Shown here piece by piece: positions 1 through 16,400 of a stretch of 64,000 nucleotides of DNA. A model generated the notes under the pieces. It did not search any database. It was given only the letters and a program-made list of their open reading frames with translations, and was not told the origin of the DNA. How positions within the stretch are numbered: position 1 is the stretch's first letter; every line of letters starts with the position of its first letter. A program made the translations under genes and the position numbers. Source of the stretch: Geosiphon pyriformis (taxonomy: Eukaryota; Glomeromycota; Glomeromycetes; Archaeosporales; Geosiphonaceae); contig JAAOMT010000518.1 in assembly GCA_016748015.1 (NCBI GenBank), positions 283,388-347,387 on the forward strand, read 5' to 3'.

Positions 1-6
1 ACAGGC

Positions 7-157
7 ATGTGTGTGTGTGTGTGTGTGTGTGTTTGTTTTTTGTTTGTTTTTGTTTGTTTTTGTTTGTTTTTGTTTGTTTTTGTTTTTTTTTGTTTTTTTT
101 TGTTTTTTTTTTGTTTTTTTTTTTTTGTTTTTGTTTTTTTTTTTGGTTTTTTTTTTT

Positions 158-202
<45 letters not shown>
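7..202. repeat. GT microsatellite grading into TTTG repeat and poly-T tract
   Basis: A run of GT dinucleotides (about 8-33) passes into TTTG/TTTTTG units and then a nearly pure T tract to about 202. It ends about 85 bases before the start codon of the cytidylyltransferase gene, so it lies in that gene's 5' region. Apparent Cys/Val/Phe-rich open frames across it are translations of simple repeat. Confidence 0.95.
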
Positions 203-286
203 CATCTTCCAATCCCTCTTTTTATATCAATCGATCAACAGATATATTAAATACTTTGACAGAAATTAATAACTTTAAATCATAAT

Positions 287-2244
<1,958 letters not shown>

Positions 2245-3507
2245 ATCATTTTTCAACCCTTCATTTCAACACATAACCGTATTCTAAAATGAAACAAATT
2301 CAAACGGTTGTGGTTTTACTTCTTATTTGATTGAATCGATTTTGAAATCTCATGACGGGAGACAGTAATATTTTTGGTCTCGGATAAAATTTAAATTTTT
2401 CCAATTTATTCATCAGTCATCTAATTTATTTTTCAACAGTTTTGATTTTTTATCAAATAATTCCAACTTTTCTACAAGGAATATTTTTTGGTTGATTTAA
2501 TTCTTTCGTGATAGTTTCTCATTATTAGAATGAAATCTATTTTAAAGAAAATTATTGTCCAAAAATTTAGAATTAACAAAAAACACCTAAACAACAACTT
2601 TTTTTTGATGATTTAATTTTAATTATTGTTTGTACAAAATTAAAATTTTTATTTATTATAATAAATATATTTTTTTTTTATTTACAATTTATTTTAGGAT
2701 TATAAAAATTGTTTTTGAGATTGAAGCAGTGGTTTTTTGGTTTTATTCTTGATAATCTTTAATTGTGTTATATATAATCACAATTTTTGTAAAAGTTAAA
2801 TGGTTAAAATGAATTAAAAGTTTAATTAATATATAATTTGTTTTATTAATTAAAAATTTGATTAAGCATTTTGTAAAAATATAATTTTTTTAATTACAAA
2901 AATGTTTTTTTTTATTTAAATATCCAAAATAAAATCATTAATTAACTTTATAATTAAAAAAAAACCAGAATATTAATAAATTTAATAATAAATTTAATAA
3001 CATATTTAATTAGCAAAACCAATTTAGTTAAAAATGTCAAAACAAATAAAAAAACAAAAAAAACAGTAATTTTAACATAAAAATTTAAAAATTTTAATTT
3101 TAATAACAGATCTGAAAAAAATTTTAGAAAAAATAATAAAAACAAATTTTTTTTATAGTATTTAAATTAACTTAAAATTAAAAATAATAATAATAATATA
3201 TTTTTAATTACTAAAATAAATTAAAAAAATAAAACAAATATAACTATAAATTTTAATAAAAAAAAATTTACCAATTTAATTTTAAATATATTTTTTAAAA
3301 ATAATAATTTCTCTTTAATTTTAAAAAAAATATTATAAAAACAACAATAATTAAAACAAAACCAAATAGAAAATCACAAAAACTTTGCAATTTTAAAAAT
3401 AAAAAAAAAGTAATTCAACAAATTTAATTTGTATAGTAATATTTAATAATTAAATTAAATTTTAAAAAAATTATATAAAGACTAAAATAAAAATATTATA
3501 ATTATTA
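2245..3507. other. AT-rich gene-free stretch
   Basis: After the 3' UTR of the cytidylyltransferase gene, base composition drops to almost only A and T from about 2560. I see no coding signal or recognisable repeat. The open frames here are low-complexity Phe/Leu/Ile/Lys strings. It may be a very old, unrecognisable repeat. Confidence 0.6.
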
Positions 3508-6500
3508 TAAAAAACTTTCTTTTGTCAATTTTCTGGTTATAATAAGAGCAAAGAATTATCAAAAAATTAATTTGTTTTTTCTTCTTTTTTTCTTTGTATT
3601 TCTTTAGTTATTTCTTATAACTTACTTTTTTTTGTTGTAATAGAACTGATGGGCTCTTTTGCTGGTAGTTTTAATTTGAATTTAACTGGTTTGGAAATCT
3701 GTTTAAGTACCAAGAAAAAGCATGTAGAGAGTGTTTACTTTTACAATATATCTTATAAAAAACTGAAAAAACCTGATATAAGTATTAATATAATTAATTT
3801 GTTTACTGGTTTTTTAAGTTTTAAAAATATTAATGTCTCTGGTAAAAAATCTGTAATGTCTTAAGAAAATAAAGTTAATAGCAAAGCCAGTAGTATTAGC
3901 AATCTATCAGATATAAAAAATATAAAAAATATGATTATCAAAGAAACTAGCTATATGAATTTAAATAATTTGGTAGTTAACAATAATATAGATAATATTA
4001 TGCTGCAAAAAACTTGCACTTGAATATATATATTGAGTTAACTGCCAAAAACTCTTTTATTTATGGATTTAAACAATAACAAAAATATTTTAATATTATT
4101 ATCATCTAAGTTTGATGATTCTAAACAACTTTTATTAGTCAAGTTATGTGTTTTAGAAAAATGAAATTTCAATTTAGCAAAGTTGTTTGTTGTATCTGAT
4201 AAAACTAATAGTAATAAATTGATTATAGTAGAAAAATTTTTTTATTGTATTAATGGTTTTGGAAAAGCATTTATTTTCTCAAAATTTTTAAAGATTATTA
4301 GATCATTCTTTATATTAAAATTGAGCTTAAATAAAGCAAAAAAATTGGCAATCTGTAAAAAAATTATGGTAAATAATAATATAAAAAAACAAACAATTAT
4401 ACAGATCAAGAAATAATTGTTAAAAAAATCTCAGTAGATCTTCTTAAATCAGCTGTGGAGTTGGTGTTCTCTAAATTTGGCAAGATTGTGTTTATCAAAA
4501 TACAACTCATTAGTCTTTGGCAAAAAGACACTAATAAAGTTTGAATTATTAGATATTATTAGTTTGATTGCTTCCAATTAATCAGTTCTTATGAGAAAAA
4601 ATTTCATACATATGGCTTTGGCAGTTAATAATAAACAGTCATAAGTATTCAAAAATTTTTACTGAGCTTTATTGTATATCTTACCAGTTAGCACTACTGC
4701 TTATGATCTTTCTAAAATATTGACATTATATGATAAGAATACTTGTTTTATTGGTTATAATCTGAGCATATATGAGCATAACAAATATGCTGTTGTTTGT
4801 TTTGCTAATGAAGCTTTCAAGAAGACTATTATTAGTTTTATTTTGGTTTTTAAAGATGTGAATTTACACTGAACTGGTCTTTTTTTAGTCTGTTGTGCTT
4901 AATACAAACAATTTGGTCATATTTCTAATATGTATTTAGTGGATAAAAATTTAGATAATTATAGTAGACAAATAGTCAATTCTTAGAATTAGATTTGTTT
5001 GGCAAATATATATAGAAAAAAACAGACACTAATTGCTTACCCACTTTCATTTAACAAAAAAACTTGGACTTAAATTGTTGGTGATTCTACTTCTCATATA
5101 GTAATTTTGGTTTTTTTTGGCATTAGTTTATCTTTAAGTGTTAAATCTTTTTTGCTGGTTTCTTTAAAAATAAGTAATAAGTTTGCTGCTCTTAAATACA
5201 GTCTTAACAGTTTTATAGAACAAGTTAGTAAGCTAACTAAAAAATTAAATACATTCAAGCCTGTAGTTCTCTAGTCTAGCTTTGGATGTTAGCTATTAGT
5301 GACTCTTTTATTATAAAATTAAAGAATAAATATAGTAATAAATGAGAGTTTAAATGCAGTTACTAGTGGCAAGACTATTGCTTAGGCAAAGATTTTGGAT
5401 TTGTCAGTCATCCAAAAATTCGAAAAAAAAATGAACAATTTATCAGATATGATTATGAATCTGCTGGCCAAAGTAAATAACAAAAGTTTGAGTTTAAATA
5501 CTATTCTTCAACAATAACTAATTTTATCTAAAAGATTGCTACATACAATATTAGGAGTATAAACAACTCTGCTAAGCAAGAAAATATTATTCATTAACAT
5601 AAAGAAATAAACAATTTGATTTCTATTATTATTGAAACAAAATTAAAAGATAAAATTTATCTATAAATTATAAACAAGTTTGATAGTGTTCAAGTATTTA
5701 TATTTGGTTTGAAGTCTGGCCACTTGGGTTTTAGTATTACAATTATTATAAATATTAGTTTGACAAAACATGTATACAAGATTTCAGAAATTGCTAGTAA
5801 ACTTTTGTCTATTAAACTGCTTTTCAAAAATAAACTCTCTGTGTTGATTTTGAAGCTATATGCTAGTGCTGCTCTGATAACATGTTTGGCTTAAGCTAGA
5901 AAAATTAATTTACTAATTGTTAAAGCTGTAAATAAAACTTTATTTGTAATTTTGAGAATAATTTTAATGAAGATAGTTTTTACAAATGTGCTAACTTCAA
6001 AAAGTGTCTTGATTTGAAACTAGTTAATTCTTTGACAAGAAGTTTAATTGCAAAAATTTTGACATAGAATAATTTTAAAAATGCTAAAAAAACAATCAAT
6101 TTTATATTTGTCTTCTTAAATTTAATTAATGTAGTAGTAGATTATAATATTCTGAATATTAGAAAGCACTTTGACATTAATTATTAAATGGTTTTTATTT
6201 TTGTGAGTTTGGGTGGTTTGTTAGATATATATTTGAACTTTTTTTGTAAGCTGGCAAATAAAAACTGCTAAAAGTTTGATTTTAAAGATGTCAATAATAC
6301 AAAATAGAACAGATTTAAAAATACTATAATAGTTAATGCTGCTATGTTTTTTGATGAATTTGCTATATGTAAAAATTTTTCAAATATAGATGTAATATAA
6401 GATGTTATTCATAAAATAGTGAGTTTATTAGCTAATAAAGTGTTTAAAAAAAATGGTTTAAGAGTTTTGATAATGTCTTTACCAAAAAATCTTCTAGGTT

Positions 6501-9500
6501 TTATAAATTAGAATGATTAGTGTCGAAAATTATCAAATTTTTACATAATAAAACTGATAATAAGTTTAATTTTTTAATAAATTACTAGATGTTTTTGAAC
6601 AGTAACAATATTTTAAGTATTTAAGTTTTATTGAATTCTGGTTCTGATTTTAATTGTATAAGATCCTTTTTTTTTAAAATGAGAAAATTATATTGTACTT
6701 TTAAACTTGCTAAATCTTTAAGAACTAAAGAGTTATTTATCAGATCTGCTATTAACAAATAAATAGAAGGTTTTGTTATCAATAAAAGTTACATGATTAA
6801 AAGTATATTAAAGTATTTTTTTCGAAAAATTGTATTAGATTATTTGGTTGTTAATAATGAACTGGTTCTAGATTTTGGTAAGATTAAATCTAAGATTAAT
6901 ATAATTATGAAAAATTGAACAAAAAAAAATTGGTGTTAAATAGTATTTTCAACTAGTGGTATTATCAATATCTGCTGCTAATTTATGTTAATAATACTGC
7001 TTTTTCTAATGTTATAAATACTATTAATTATGATGATTTAATATATGTAATCAAAGATCTGCTTAATAAAAGATCACTAATTTGTCTAATATTACAAATG
7101 AGCTTTAGAAACATTGTAATAATTTAGTTTTTGTTATGCTTCTAGATTTTTTAAAATTATGTTTGGTATGTAAATCTGTATTTCAATCTTGGAAAAAAGC
7201 TTGGATGTCAATAATTCTTAAATTTTATGAATAAGAGAGTGTTTTAACCAATACCAAACCAATTGTTTTAATTAAAACTGCTTGTAAAATTTTTTTTAAG
7301 ATCCTATTTAATAGAATTTTCTTGGCTTGTAATAGATTTAATGTTCTTTATGGTGACAACTTTTTTGTATTAAAAAACATTACTATCTAGTCTTTTATCT
7401 TTGTAATTGGCTCAATAATTGAAAATGCTTTAAAAAAAGATTGTGAACTTTGGTTAATCTTATAGAATATGCAAAAGACATATAATTTTGTTGGTTGGTA
7501 TTATTTGAGAAACATTTTAATTCGAATTAAAATATGTGAACAATTTATTAGATTTTTTGGTAGTATTTACAATAATAGAATTAATTAGGTCATAACTAAT
7601 TATGTATTAACTAATGGATACTGAATACATAATAGTTTAAACTAAAATAAGGTTTTTTCCTTTCTGCTCTGAAAAATTTTTTATGATTTTTTTTTGTGTA
7701 AGATCAAAAAACATAAAAGCTTATGCAGTTATTGTATTAATACTAAGTTTGTAGCCAAAACTAACAGGATAAAAAACCAAAATAAGTTGATTTTATATCT
7801 AATGGTTAATGTTTTTATTAATAATACAATTTAAGTAGGAAGTAGTTAGACTATCATTTAATATATTTTGGATATTACAAGTAAGTTTTTTATTATTAAT
7901 AATGTTTTAATCAACAATAAAAAAACAGTAGCCATTTTTATTAACCAAAAAATTAGAGATGTCTTATTATTAATAAATAATCTGCCAATATTTATAGCAC
8001 AGAGTAAAGAATCTTATAGATATCTTGATATTTTTTTGTTTTCTGAAGATTTATTCAAACTCAGTTTAAAAAAAACTCATTCAAATGTTAGGTTTTTTGC
8101 CAACATGATCTTAAAAAAAACTATTTTGAATAAGCAGTTTTTTTATTTAATTTCAACTATGCTTTAATTTATTGTTAATTATATGATTCAATTTAGTTTT
8201 GTCTCTAAAAGTGTATGCAACAAGTGGATACACTAATTAAAAAAAGTTTAAAAATAAAAGCTGGCTTGTCAAAAAATTTTCTCAATAAAACTTTTTATCA
8301 TTTATTTTTGTATAGCTTTAAATTATTTAAACAAATACAAGCAAAAAGTAAATTGGCTTCTGTGTTGAGTTTTTTAAATGCTGATAAAGTTCTTGGTTGT
8401 TTGTTTAATTATAAGTCTTTAGATTTGTAAATTTTGAGCTGGTTTTCTATTTATTTTTTGTAAAATCTTATGAAGTTAAAAATCAGTTTAGTTAACAATT
8501 TTCTGGCTTGTGTGGTAAAAAAATTTTTGAATTATAATATTTTTTTTACCAATATTCTGTTCTTCACATTTCAGTTTTTTGGTGGCACTTTTATGTCTTT
8601 TGTCTTGAGAAATATAATGTTTTATAATGTTTTTTACTCACTTAAAAAATTTAGTATTGCTTTTGTTAAACAATTATATGATAAAAAAAGATTAATTTTT
8701 GATTGAAAAAGTTTTCATTATTAGAAAAAACTCAATTTTAAAGATTCAGTCTTTGTTAGGTTCAAGTTAGTATGTAATTACTTAATTAATTTTGCTTTTT
8801 GTTTTGCTGTTTAGCCAATTATTAATGAATTCCAGTTTTTAAATGTTTTTGATACCAGTGATTTCTCCATAGTAAAACAATGTTTCTTTGATGCTGATTT
8901 AAATATTATCAATGTTTATATAAACGAATTTTTAAAGAACTTGAATATACATAAGATAAAATATAGTGCAGCTGTATTTTTTATCTGAATTTAAGTATTA
9001 ATATTAAAGTTGATGGTTTGATGTTTTTTATAATAACAGAATTACAGACAATTGTTTTAGCCTTGAAATATATTTTGGTTTCTAGTAGTATTATGATATA
9101 TTCAGATAGTTAAGTCACTTTGAATATATGTACTACAAAATTAAATATGGCTTTACTCAATTTCTATAATTGCTGTTGGCTTAAAAAACATAATATCATA
9201 AACTCTATTAAATATAAGATGCTTACTGTTTCTTAAACCAAGATTAAAGACTATTTAAATGTCTTGGATAATAAGTATGCTGATATGTTGGCCAACTTAG
9301 CTTTATGTTCAAATTTATTACTTCCTGTTCTTGTTAAGAAAAAATACATCAGGACTAATAAGATGATGATATCTGAGAATGTTTGGTATTTTATTTAGAA
9401 TGTGTTTAAGACTGTTTATTGTGCTTATTAGAAAGTTGTACTTAATTCTAGTGTAATATGTAAAAACATAATTAAGAATGTGAATTGGGTTTGGACTTTA

Positions 9501-10325
9501 TTGGTTTGACACTCCAACTTGCATATAGTATCTGGCTTTATAAATAGATTTATTACTAGTTTGTATTTATATTTTATGAAAGCTTTGTATTATCATTTGC
9601 TAATTGCTGTTTGAAAATACTTATATGATAGAAAGTATTTTAGTATGTTATGTTTACAATATAAAAAGATTAAACTTCTTAATTATTTTTTTACATGTAT
9701 AATGAACTCTAATATTCACAAAAAATTACTTGATTTACATCTGGCTCAGTAAGATTTTGTGTTAGACTTGAATTTGTTGTCATTCTGTATTTTACAATTG
9801 CTTTTTTTGTGTATTTCTAATAATACCATATATATTGCATTATGCAAAGATTTTGTATTTAGAAAATAGTATTTGAAGGCTGTCTCTGTTTTTAGTTATG
9901 TTAAAACTGTCAGCAAGAAGATTGTTAAGTTGGTGTGAGATTTGAGAATAGCTTATTAGGTTAATATGTGGTTGGTAAAAACTAAGTATAAAGCATTAAT
10001 GGGGAAAAAAAGTTTAATTGTACATGATAAATTTGTGTCTTCTGAAATTTATAATTCTGTGTCTTTGCTTTCAGATAGTGTTGTTAAATTACTTGAGATT
10101 ACAAAGATATATGACATCAGTTTTAGTTTTTATAAACTCTGCAGATTTTTTTTTGGTACTAATTATGTAGTTTTTGTTAAAATAAATTTATAATATTGCT
10201 TTAATTAGTCTGAATGACTGGTTACATGTAAAAAATACATAATTTGTGCCTAGTTTAGATTACTTAGTTTGATGTATTGTACTAAATAGCATTTGGGTTT
10301 TACTTATTAAATAATAATAATAATA
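3508..10325 (+). mobile_element. LINE copy A: near full-length, heavily decayed non-LTR retrotransposon
   Basis: Aligns by eye, in order, with the young LINE at 50270-57165: 5' UTR (about 3508-3648), ORF1 start at 3649, RRM part (about 4180-4870), endonuclease (about 5640-6200), reverse transcriptase (about 7000-7830), RNase H (about 8870-9330), C-terminal zinc region, then the 3' UTR and an ATA-type tail near 10310-10325. Many stops and frameshifts. Compared with the young copy, most differences are G to A or C to T, and CpG is almost gone (about four in 6.5 kb). Boundaries are approximate to tens of bases. Confidence 0.85.
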
Positions 10326-10454
10326 AAATTAAAATACAACTTTAATATAAGTTATTTTAATTTTGGTAGTTTTATTAAATATCAAATAAAAGTTATTTAT
10401 CTAAAAAACTTTTAACAATTTGTAAAAGTTTTTAAATACTATTAAAACCAATTT
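10326..10454. other. Spacer between tail-to-tail LINE copies A and B
   Basis: About 130 AT-rich bases between the 3' tail of copy A (+) and the 3' tail of copy B (-). Nothing else is recognisable. Confidence 0.6.
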
Positions 10455-13400
10455 TTTTTGTTATTATTATTATTTATAAATACAGCTTAATTACTATTTA
10501 GTATATAGAATTAAAACTAAAAACCCCAATTAAATATAATTCACACTTTTACTATATGTAATTAGTTATTTAAACTAATTAAAACTACACTAAATCCTTA
10601 TATAAACTGTTGTTTTACCATCCAGACCAGAAAAAAACAAGTAGTGTTTATGAAAACCAAAGCTAACTTCAAAAGACTTATTAATACTAAGTAAACAAAC
10701 CACTCTATTTAACAAATCTAATACCAAATCATGAAACACAACTAACACCACTCCAAAATTGCCAATTAAACTACTCTTTTTCATATTTGTTCTGTATTTG
10801 AACTTGAACTTTTACAAATTAAAACAATGCTATTCACTCAAATTATACACAAAATTAACCAAAATTTGAACAGTTTCTTTATGGTTTTCAAACATCTATA
10901 CAATTTTATCATACCAATTTATAAGCACAAAGCCTTTGCAAAAGAGTACATATAAACTAACATCAAACAAACAAAAGAAAAAAAATTTTATGACCACTGT
11001 TACAGGTGATTATTTGGGGTCTCAAATCAAATAACAAACCCATAACTTAATGTTTAATTGATATAATGATGTTGATTTTTGAAGATTTTTATGATCTGAA
11101 GGTTTTGGTTATCTGAAGGTTTTGGTTAAATTCTTTGTATAATGGACAAAAATCCAATAGTTGTTTTCAGTAGTCTTCTGAAATTGCAATTCTGTCTAAT
11201 TTTTTTTTCAGTATGATGGCCAGTAATCTGGCAGAAATGCCCTTCTGGTAAGCTATCCTTAAATTATTAAACTTTATACCCTTTCTTTGGGGTCTTTTAC
11301 CAGACTATCTTTGACATCAATAACTTAGTGCTTAATCTTTTTAATCAGTAGTAAATCAACAAACAAAAGAAAATAAAAAAAAATGAAAAAAAATGAAAAA
11401 AAAATAAGAAATTAGTATTCCCCCAATAGCTGTGATCAAGAGCTATTGTGCCAACAGGTTAAGTAGTAGATAATAACATGCATTTAAGAATAATAGATAA
11501 TTTCATTAATATGGAAGTGATTTTACTTTAAGTTATAGTATTCTATTTTTTGAAGGAAGAGTATTTAATAATTATAATCTGTAAGTCTAATTGACTCTAA
11601 GAGTCCTATTGACTTTCAGTCTTCTTGACTTTGAGCTTTCTTCACTAATTTTCTAGCTTTTGATACTATTGTCATATATATATAAATTTATGTTTTATGA
11701 GATTGCTCACATTCCCGAGCAATATGCTATGATTTCTTGAGTAATGCTTACATTGCTGAGCAATATGCCCTAATTTTTTAACATCACTCCATATTGCTGA
11801 GAAATGTGCTGTAATTTCTAATATTACTCCACATTGCTGAACAATGTGCTTATGTGCTAATTACTACTTTTTTATTGGTCTACTATTTTCTATATCTGTT
11901 TTTCTTTATAAGTAATATCACAAAAAACAACAAAATATGAAACTCAGTTAGAGATCTCTAAATTAAAATCTGTTCAATTAAAATTACCTTATAAAAATCA
12001 GACTTCTTGGAACAAATGAATGCATAATTAGAGAATTCACTTTCCTATACTATAAACACAAAACACTTGAATATTTTTTGTCATAAAGTTTTTTCTTAAT
12101 AGCAACAGGCAGTTTTTTATAAATAGTCTTCATAAAATACATATGTAAATTAGCTGAAGTTTTACTTGTTGAATTTAATAGCATATGTAAATTTGGATGC
12201 CAAACTGCAGCAGTTTAAACCCAATCAATTTTGTAAAATAAAAAAATATCTAACATTCTAAAATCAAGTTCATATTCTCAATAAATATGATCTATTAATT
12301 TATATATGTTCCAAACAAAATGACAAATATTATTAAATATTGACAAATTATTAGCCACAATAAAGCATTTATTCATATTATTAAACAACAACAATGAAAA
12401 ATAGACAACCTTATTTGTCAAAACATTTGCATATATATTATTTAAAATATTTAAATATTTCTTAATTTTTGACCAAACCACTAAAAAATTTTTGCCACTA
12501 ACCAAATTTGCAAAATGCCTCCTTTTAATTTAGCAATAGTTTTGAAAATCAAGATTTAACATATTTAATTCCAAGACACATGTATTTATAACTACTTAAC
12601 TGTCCAAGTGCACAACTACAGCACAAAAAAACAGTACATATTCTAAAGCAATAACAATGGCCTGTAATTCAGCTATTGTCAATAATAGCAATTTATCAAC
12701 TCTAATATTGAGACCAAATCAACTTTCAAAAAATATGCAACAGCCCTACCAGTTACTATAAAAAAATTTAGTTTCTTCAAAGATCTATCTATATAAACAT
12801 TAAACTTATTTAACTAAATCTTAAAAAGATGATCTTTCAAAACTGAAAACTGATTTAATAACAAAACACTATCATTTTTTCGAATAAAACTCAAATTAAA
12901 AAAGACTAATGCAAGCTTAGCATTGTATAAAAATTTAGATGCTAAAACAAACCAAAAAAACACTAGTCTCTTAAAATTCAATCTCTTTCAATGATAAAAT
13001 GTCTTTCAATCCATAATTCTATTTCTTTTGTCCAAAAATCTATTACAAAAGACCATACCAAATTTCTTTAAGAAACCAACTCTTTTATAATACAATGAAA
13101 CTTTTAAGACACTTAATATAAGAAATCTGCCAAAACTGCAAAACACACAAAGTAAATTATTTGCTAAAAAAAGACTATTGTTTATAAAAATACAGATCAT
13201 ACCAGCCAAAAAATTATTGAAAAGACTAATATGCAACTTTACAAAATGTTACAAGAAATTCAAGAGAGCCCAGTCTAAAACTTGAAAATCCAAAAACCTG
13301 TACTTAAAAAGCTGACCAAAAATTTCAAAAGCATTTGCAAAAACCACAGTAGAAATAATTTTTTTTTCTGTCTGTATTTGTTCAAATGTTTTTAAACTAT

Positions 13401-16400
13401 ACAAAAAAGGATGATGTAATATCTTATTTAGAAAATTTTAAAACAGTTTAGCTTTTAGTTTAAGACTCTTCCTAATTAAAACATCTCATTAACAACATAC
13501 TACTAAAAAAATAAAGCTAAACTACAAACAATAATTAATAATAGATTGCAAAACTACTAAAACCAAATACAAAAACTGCTTATCTAGGATAATTTTTTTA
13601 ATATTATATTAAAAAAAAACCTAATATCAAATTAAGTCTTGGCCAAACTGGGTCTGAACATTCTATTAGTAAACAAAAAAATTTCCAAATACTTGTGTAA
13701 CACACTGCTTTTGACAATTATAATAGGCAATCTATTAATTTTTAAAAAAGTATTCTTGATCTTTTAATTAATGAGAATAGTTATTGTCTTGTTATTGTTA
13801 ATTAAAATATTTTTGATTGAAAAAAATTTACTGACAATGTTTAATATATACTAAGTGACAGCTTGACTATTCTTAATTCAAATAGTATTATCAATAAAAA
13901 CATCAATTGTAAAAAATAAAGTTATTTTTCTTATGCTTTCTACTCTTTTTGTTTTAGCATATTAATTTGGTATTTACAAAAATGTTCTTGTCTCTTAACT
14001 TTACACAAAAAAAAGTTATAAAAAATCTTTCAAAGAAAGAATAAAAACATTTTATCTTGATCAAATTCATTATACACTCTATAATTATTAATAAGATCAA
14101 AGTTTATTATAACTTTATTTAATCTACTTTTATAAATATTACCAAAAAAACTGATGAATCTCTCATACATCTTGATTTACTGTAAACTTGCTCTTAAATA
14201 ATACCAACTAACCAAATCATACACCTTATACATATTTTGCAAAACCAATTAAACTTTTTTATTCTTTTTTAAATTATTTTTAATTATCAATCCAACAGCA
14301 AAAATAGGAAATTGCATTGAAGTGTCTCTTAAAACTGAAAAGTTGTCTCTACAAAAAACACCAAACTTACTATAAGTAAAAGAGATCCAATTTAAGAAAA
14401 TCTTGAAAAAAATCTTCTAAGCTGTTTTAATTAATGTAATAGAATAAATATTTGTTAGAATTTTATTTCATTTATAAGACTTAAGTATTATTAAAACCTA
14501 TGTTTTCTTTTATAAAACTAAAACAGTACTCAAAGCTAAACATAAATTTAAAAGGCCTAAAAAATACTTGAAAACATTATTGTTACAATGTTTTTACAAT
14601 TCATTAGAGATATTACTCAAATCAGCAGTTTTTTTATCTAATAGATTTTTGATTACTTGAACCAACTTCTCAAAACTAATAACATTCATAATATTTGAAA
14701 AAGCACTATTCTTTATATAGCATAAAAAGGCATACTAATTAGCTCAAAGCTCAGACAGAATTTTAGAAACTACCTACTTTTTGGTTCAACTTTTCATAAT
14801 TGTATTAATTTTAAATTTAACATTGGTAGATTTTAATATCAACTTACTATTAACTATTAAATAATTTAGCACAATTTTATAAAATGGCTTATTCAATATA
14901 CTTTTAATTATGTGGCTTTTATCTAAGCAAAAATTTTCTATTCTTTTATTAATAGCACACTTTATAATAGTAGTTTCAGTAGTTTTAAACTCATGTATTT
15001 TGAATTTACAATAACTTTTCCTAAACTTAAACAAACAACCAAGAACATTCATAGATTTGGTGTCTTTCTGAATTATGCTTTGTATCTTAAGAGCCTTATT
15101 CATATCAATAACCAACCAAATGTAAAACAAAAAATCAGTTTGAGACATATTACCAGATCTAAAAGATTTCACAACTTTGGCAACCAACAATTCCAATCTA
15201 AAAAACCTAGATAACTGTTTTTTAAAAACATATTTGGCTATATTATACTAATGTCTAGAAAATGTTTTCTCAATTGAATCTGCTATTATTTCTCTTAGCA
15301 AATTCTATATAACATCAAAATTCTTACCAATTTTTGTCTCCAAAAATTTATTTACCACTGCTAAAAGCTTGATAGATAAATATTTCTCAAAACAGATTTA
15401 TTTGGCACTATCTATATCAGTAATTTTAAATTTTCACCAATTTTTGTTAGCTTTCTTACACATATTATTTAAATGAACATTCAAAAAACCACCCAAACTA
15501 ATTAAAACTAAAACAGCCTTATAATCTGTATTAAAAAGTTAGAAATAGAATTAATATCATGGTTAGCAATCACAAATAACAAATTTTCATTAACAAAAAT
15601 ATAATCTATGACTTTTTTAACATCTTTTATATTGTTTCAAATAGAGGTCTTAACTAACAAATATCTATTAAACAAGTTAACTAGATCTAAACTTGAACAA
15701 AACTTGAAACTTGTACTTTTTTTAAACTTATTTTTATTGAAATCTCCATCTAAAAAAACAAAAAAAAACTTATTTACAGTTTTTACAATTAATAAGTTGA
15801 TTTTATTAGTCTGAACCAATTATGTTATCAGTATAGCATCAGTGTATAATCCCAAAATCAAAACAGAAAGCTTATTTTTAAAAAGCAACTTAACAGACAA
15901 AAACTGGCCAGTCATTTTAAAAACTTTGTACATATGCTTTGCTAAAACAATATTCATAATAATTACAACACTAGAATCCAAATAACCAGAGTTCAAATCA
16001 AAAGTAAATACACAAATACCATCAAACTTGTTAGCAATTTATGGATAAATCTTTTTATTCAATTTTGTTTTAGTTACAATAAAAATTAAATTGTTTATAT
16101 TTTTGTGTTAATAAATAACATCCTCTTGCTTAGCAAGATTGTTTATATTTTTAACATTACACATAGTTATTTTCCAAACTAAATTGGTTATCTGGAAGAA
16201 CAGACATCTGAATTTAAATTAATTTTGTCCATTTTGGCTATTAGACTTATAACTATAGCCAACAAACTATTTATATTTTTTTCTAACTTTAAAACAACTA
16301 ACAGATCAAAAACCACTGCTTTCACAACAGTTTTACTACCAGTAATTACACCCAAACTTTCACTTATTACTATATTTATCTCTTAATTTTGTAATAAAAA

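Noticed and set aside
7-285. Three overlapping open frames rich in Cys, Val and Phe
   Set aside because: They are translations of the GT/TTTG/T simple repeat in three frames.
7868-8706. Runs of open frames that could be taken for small genes
   Set aside because: They match, in order, parts of LINE ORF2 and are fragments of decayed copy A.
11700-11850. Possible CRISPR-like array (regular short repeats)
   Set aside because: Repeats are short imperfect palindromes with no unique spacers of constant length and lie inside an LTR of a eukaryotic genome.
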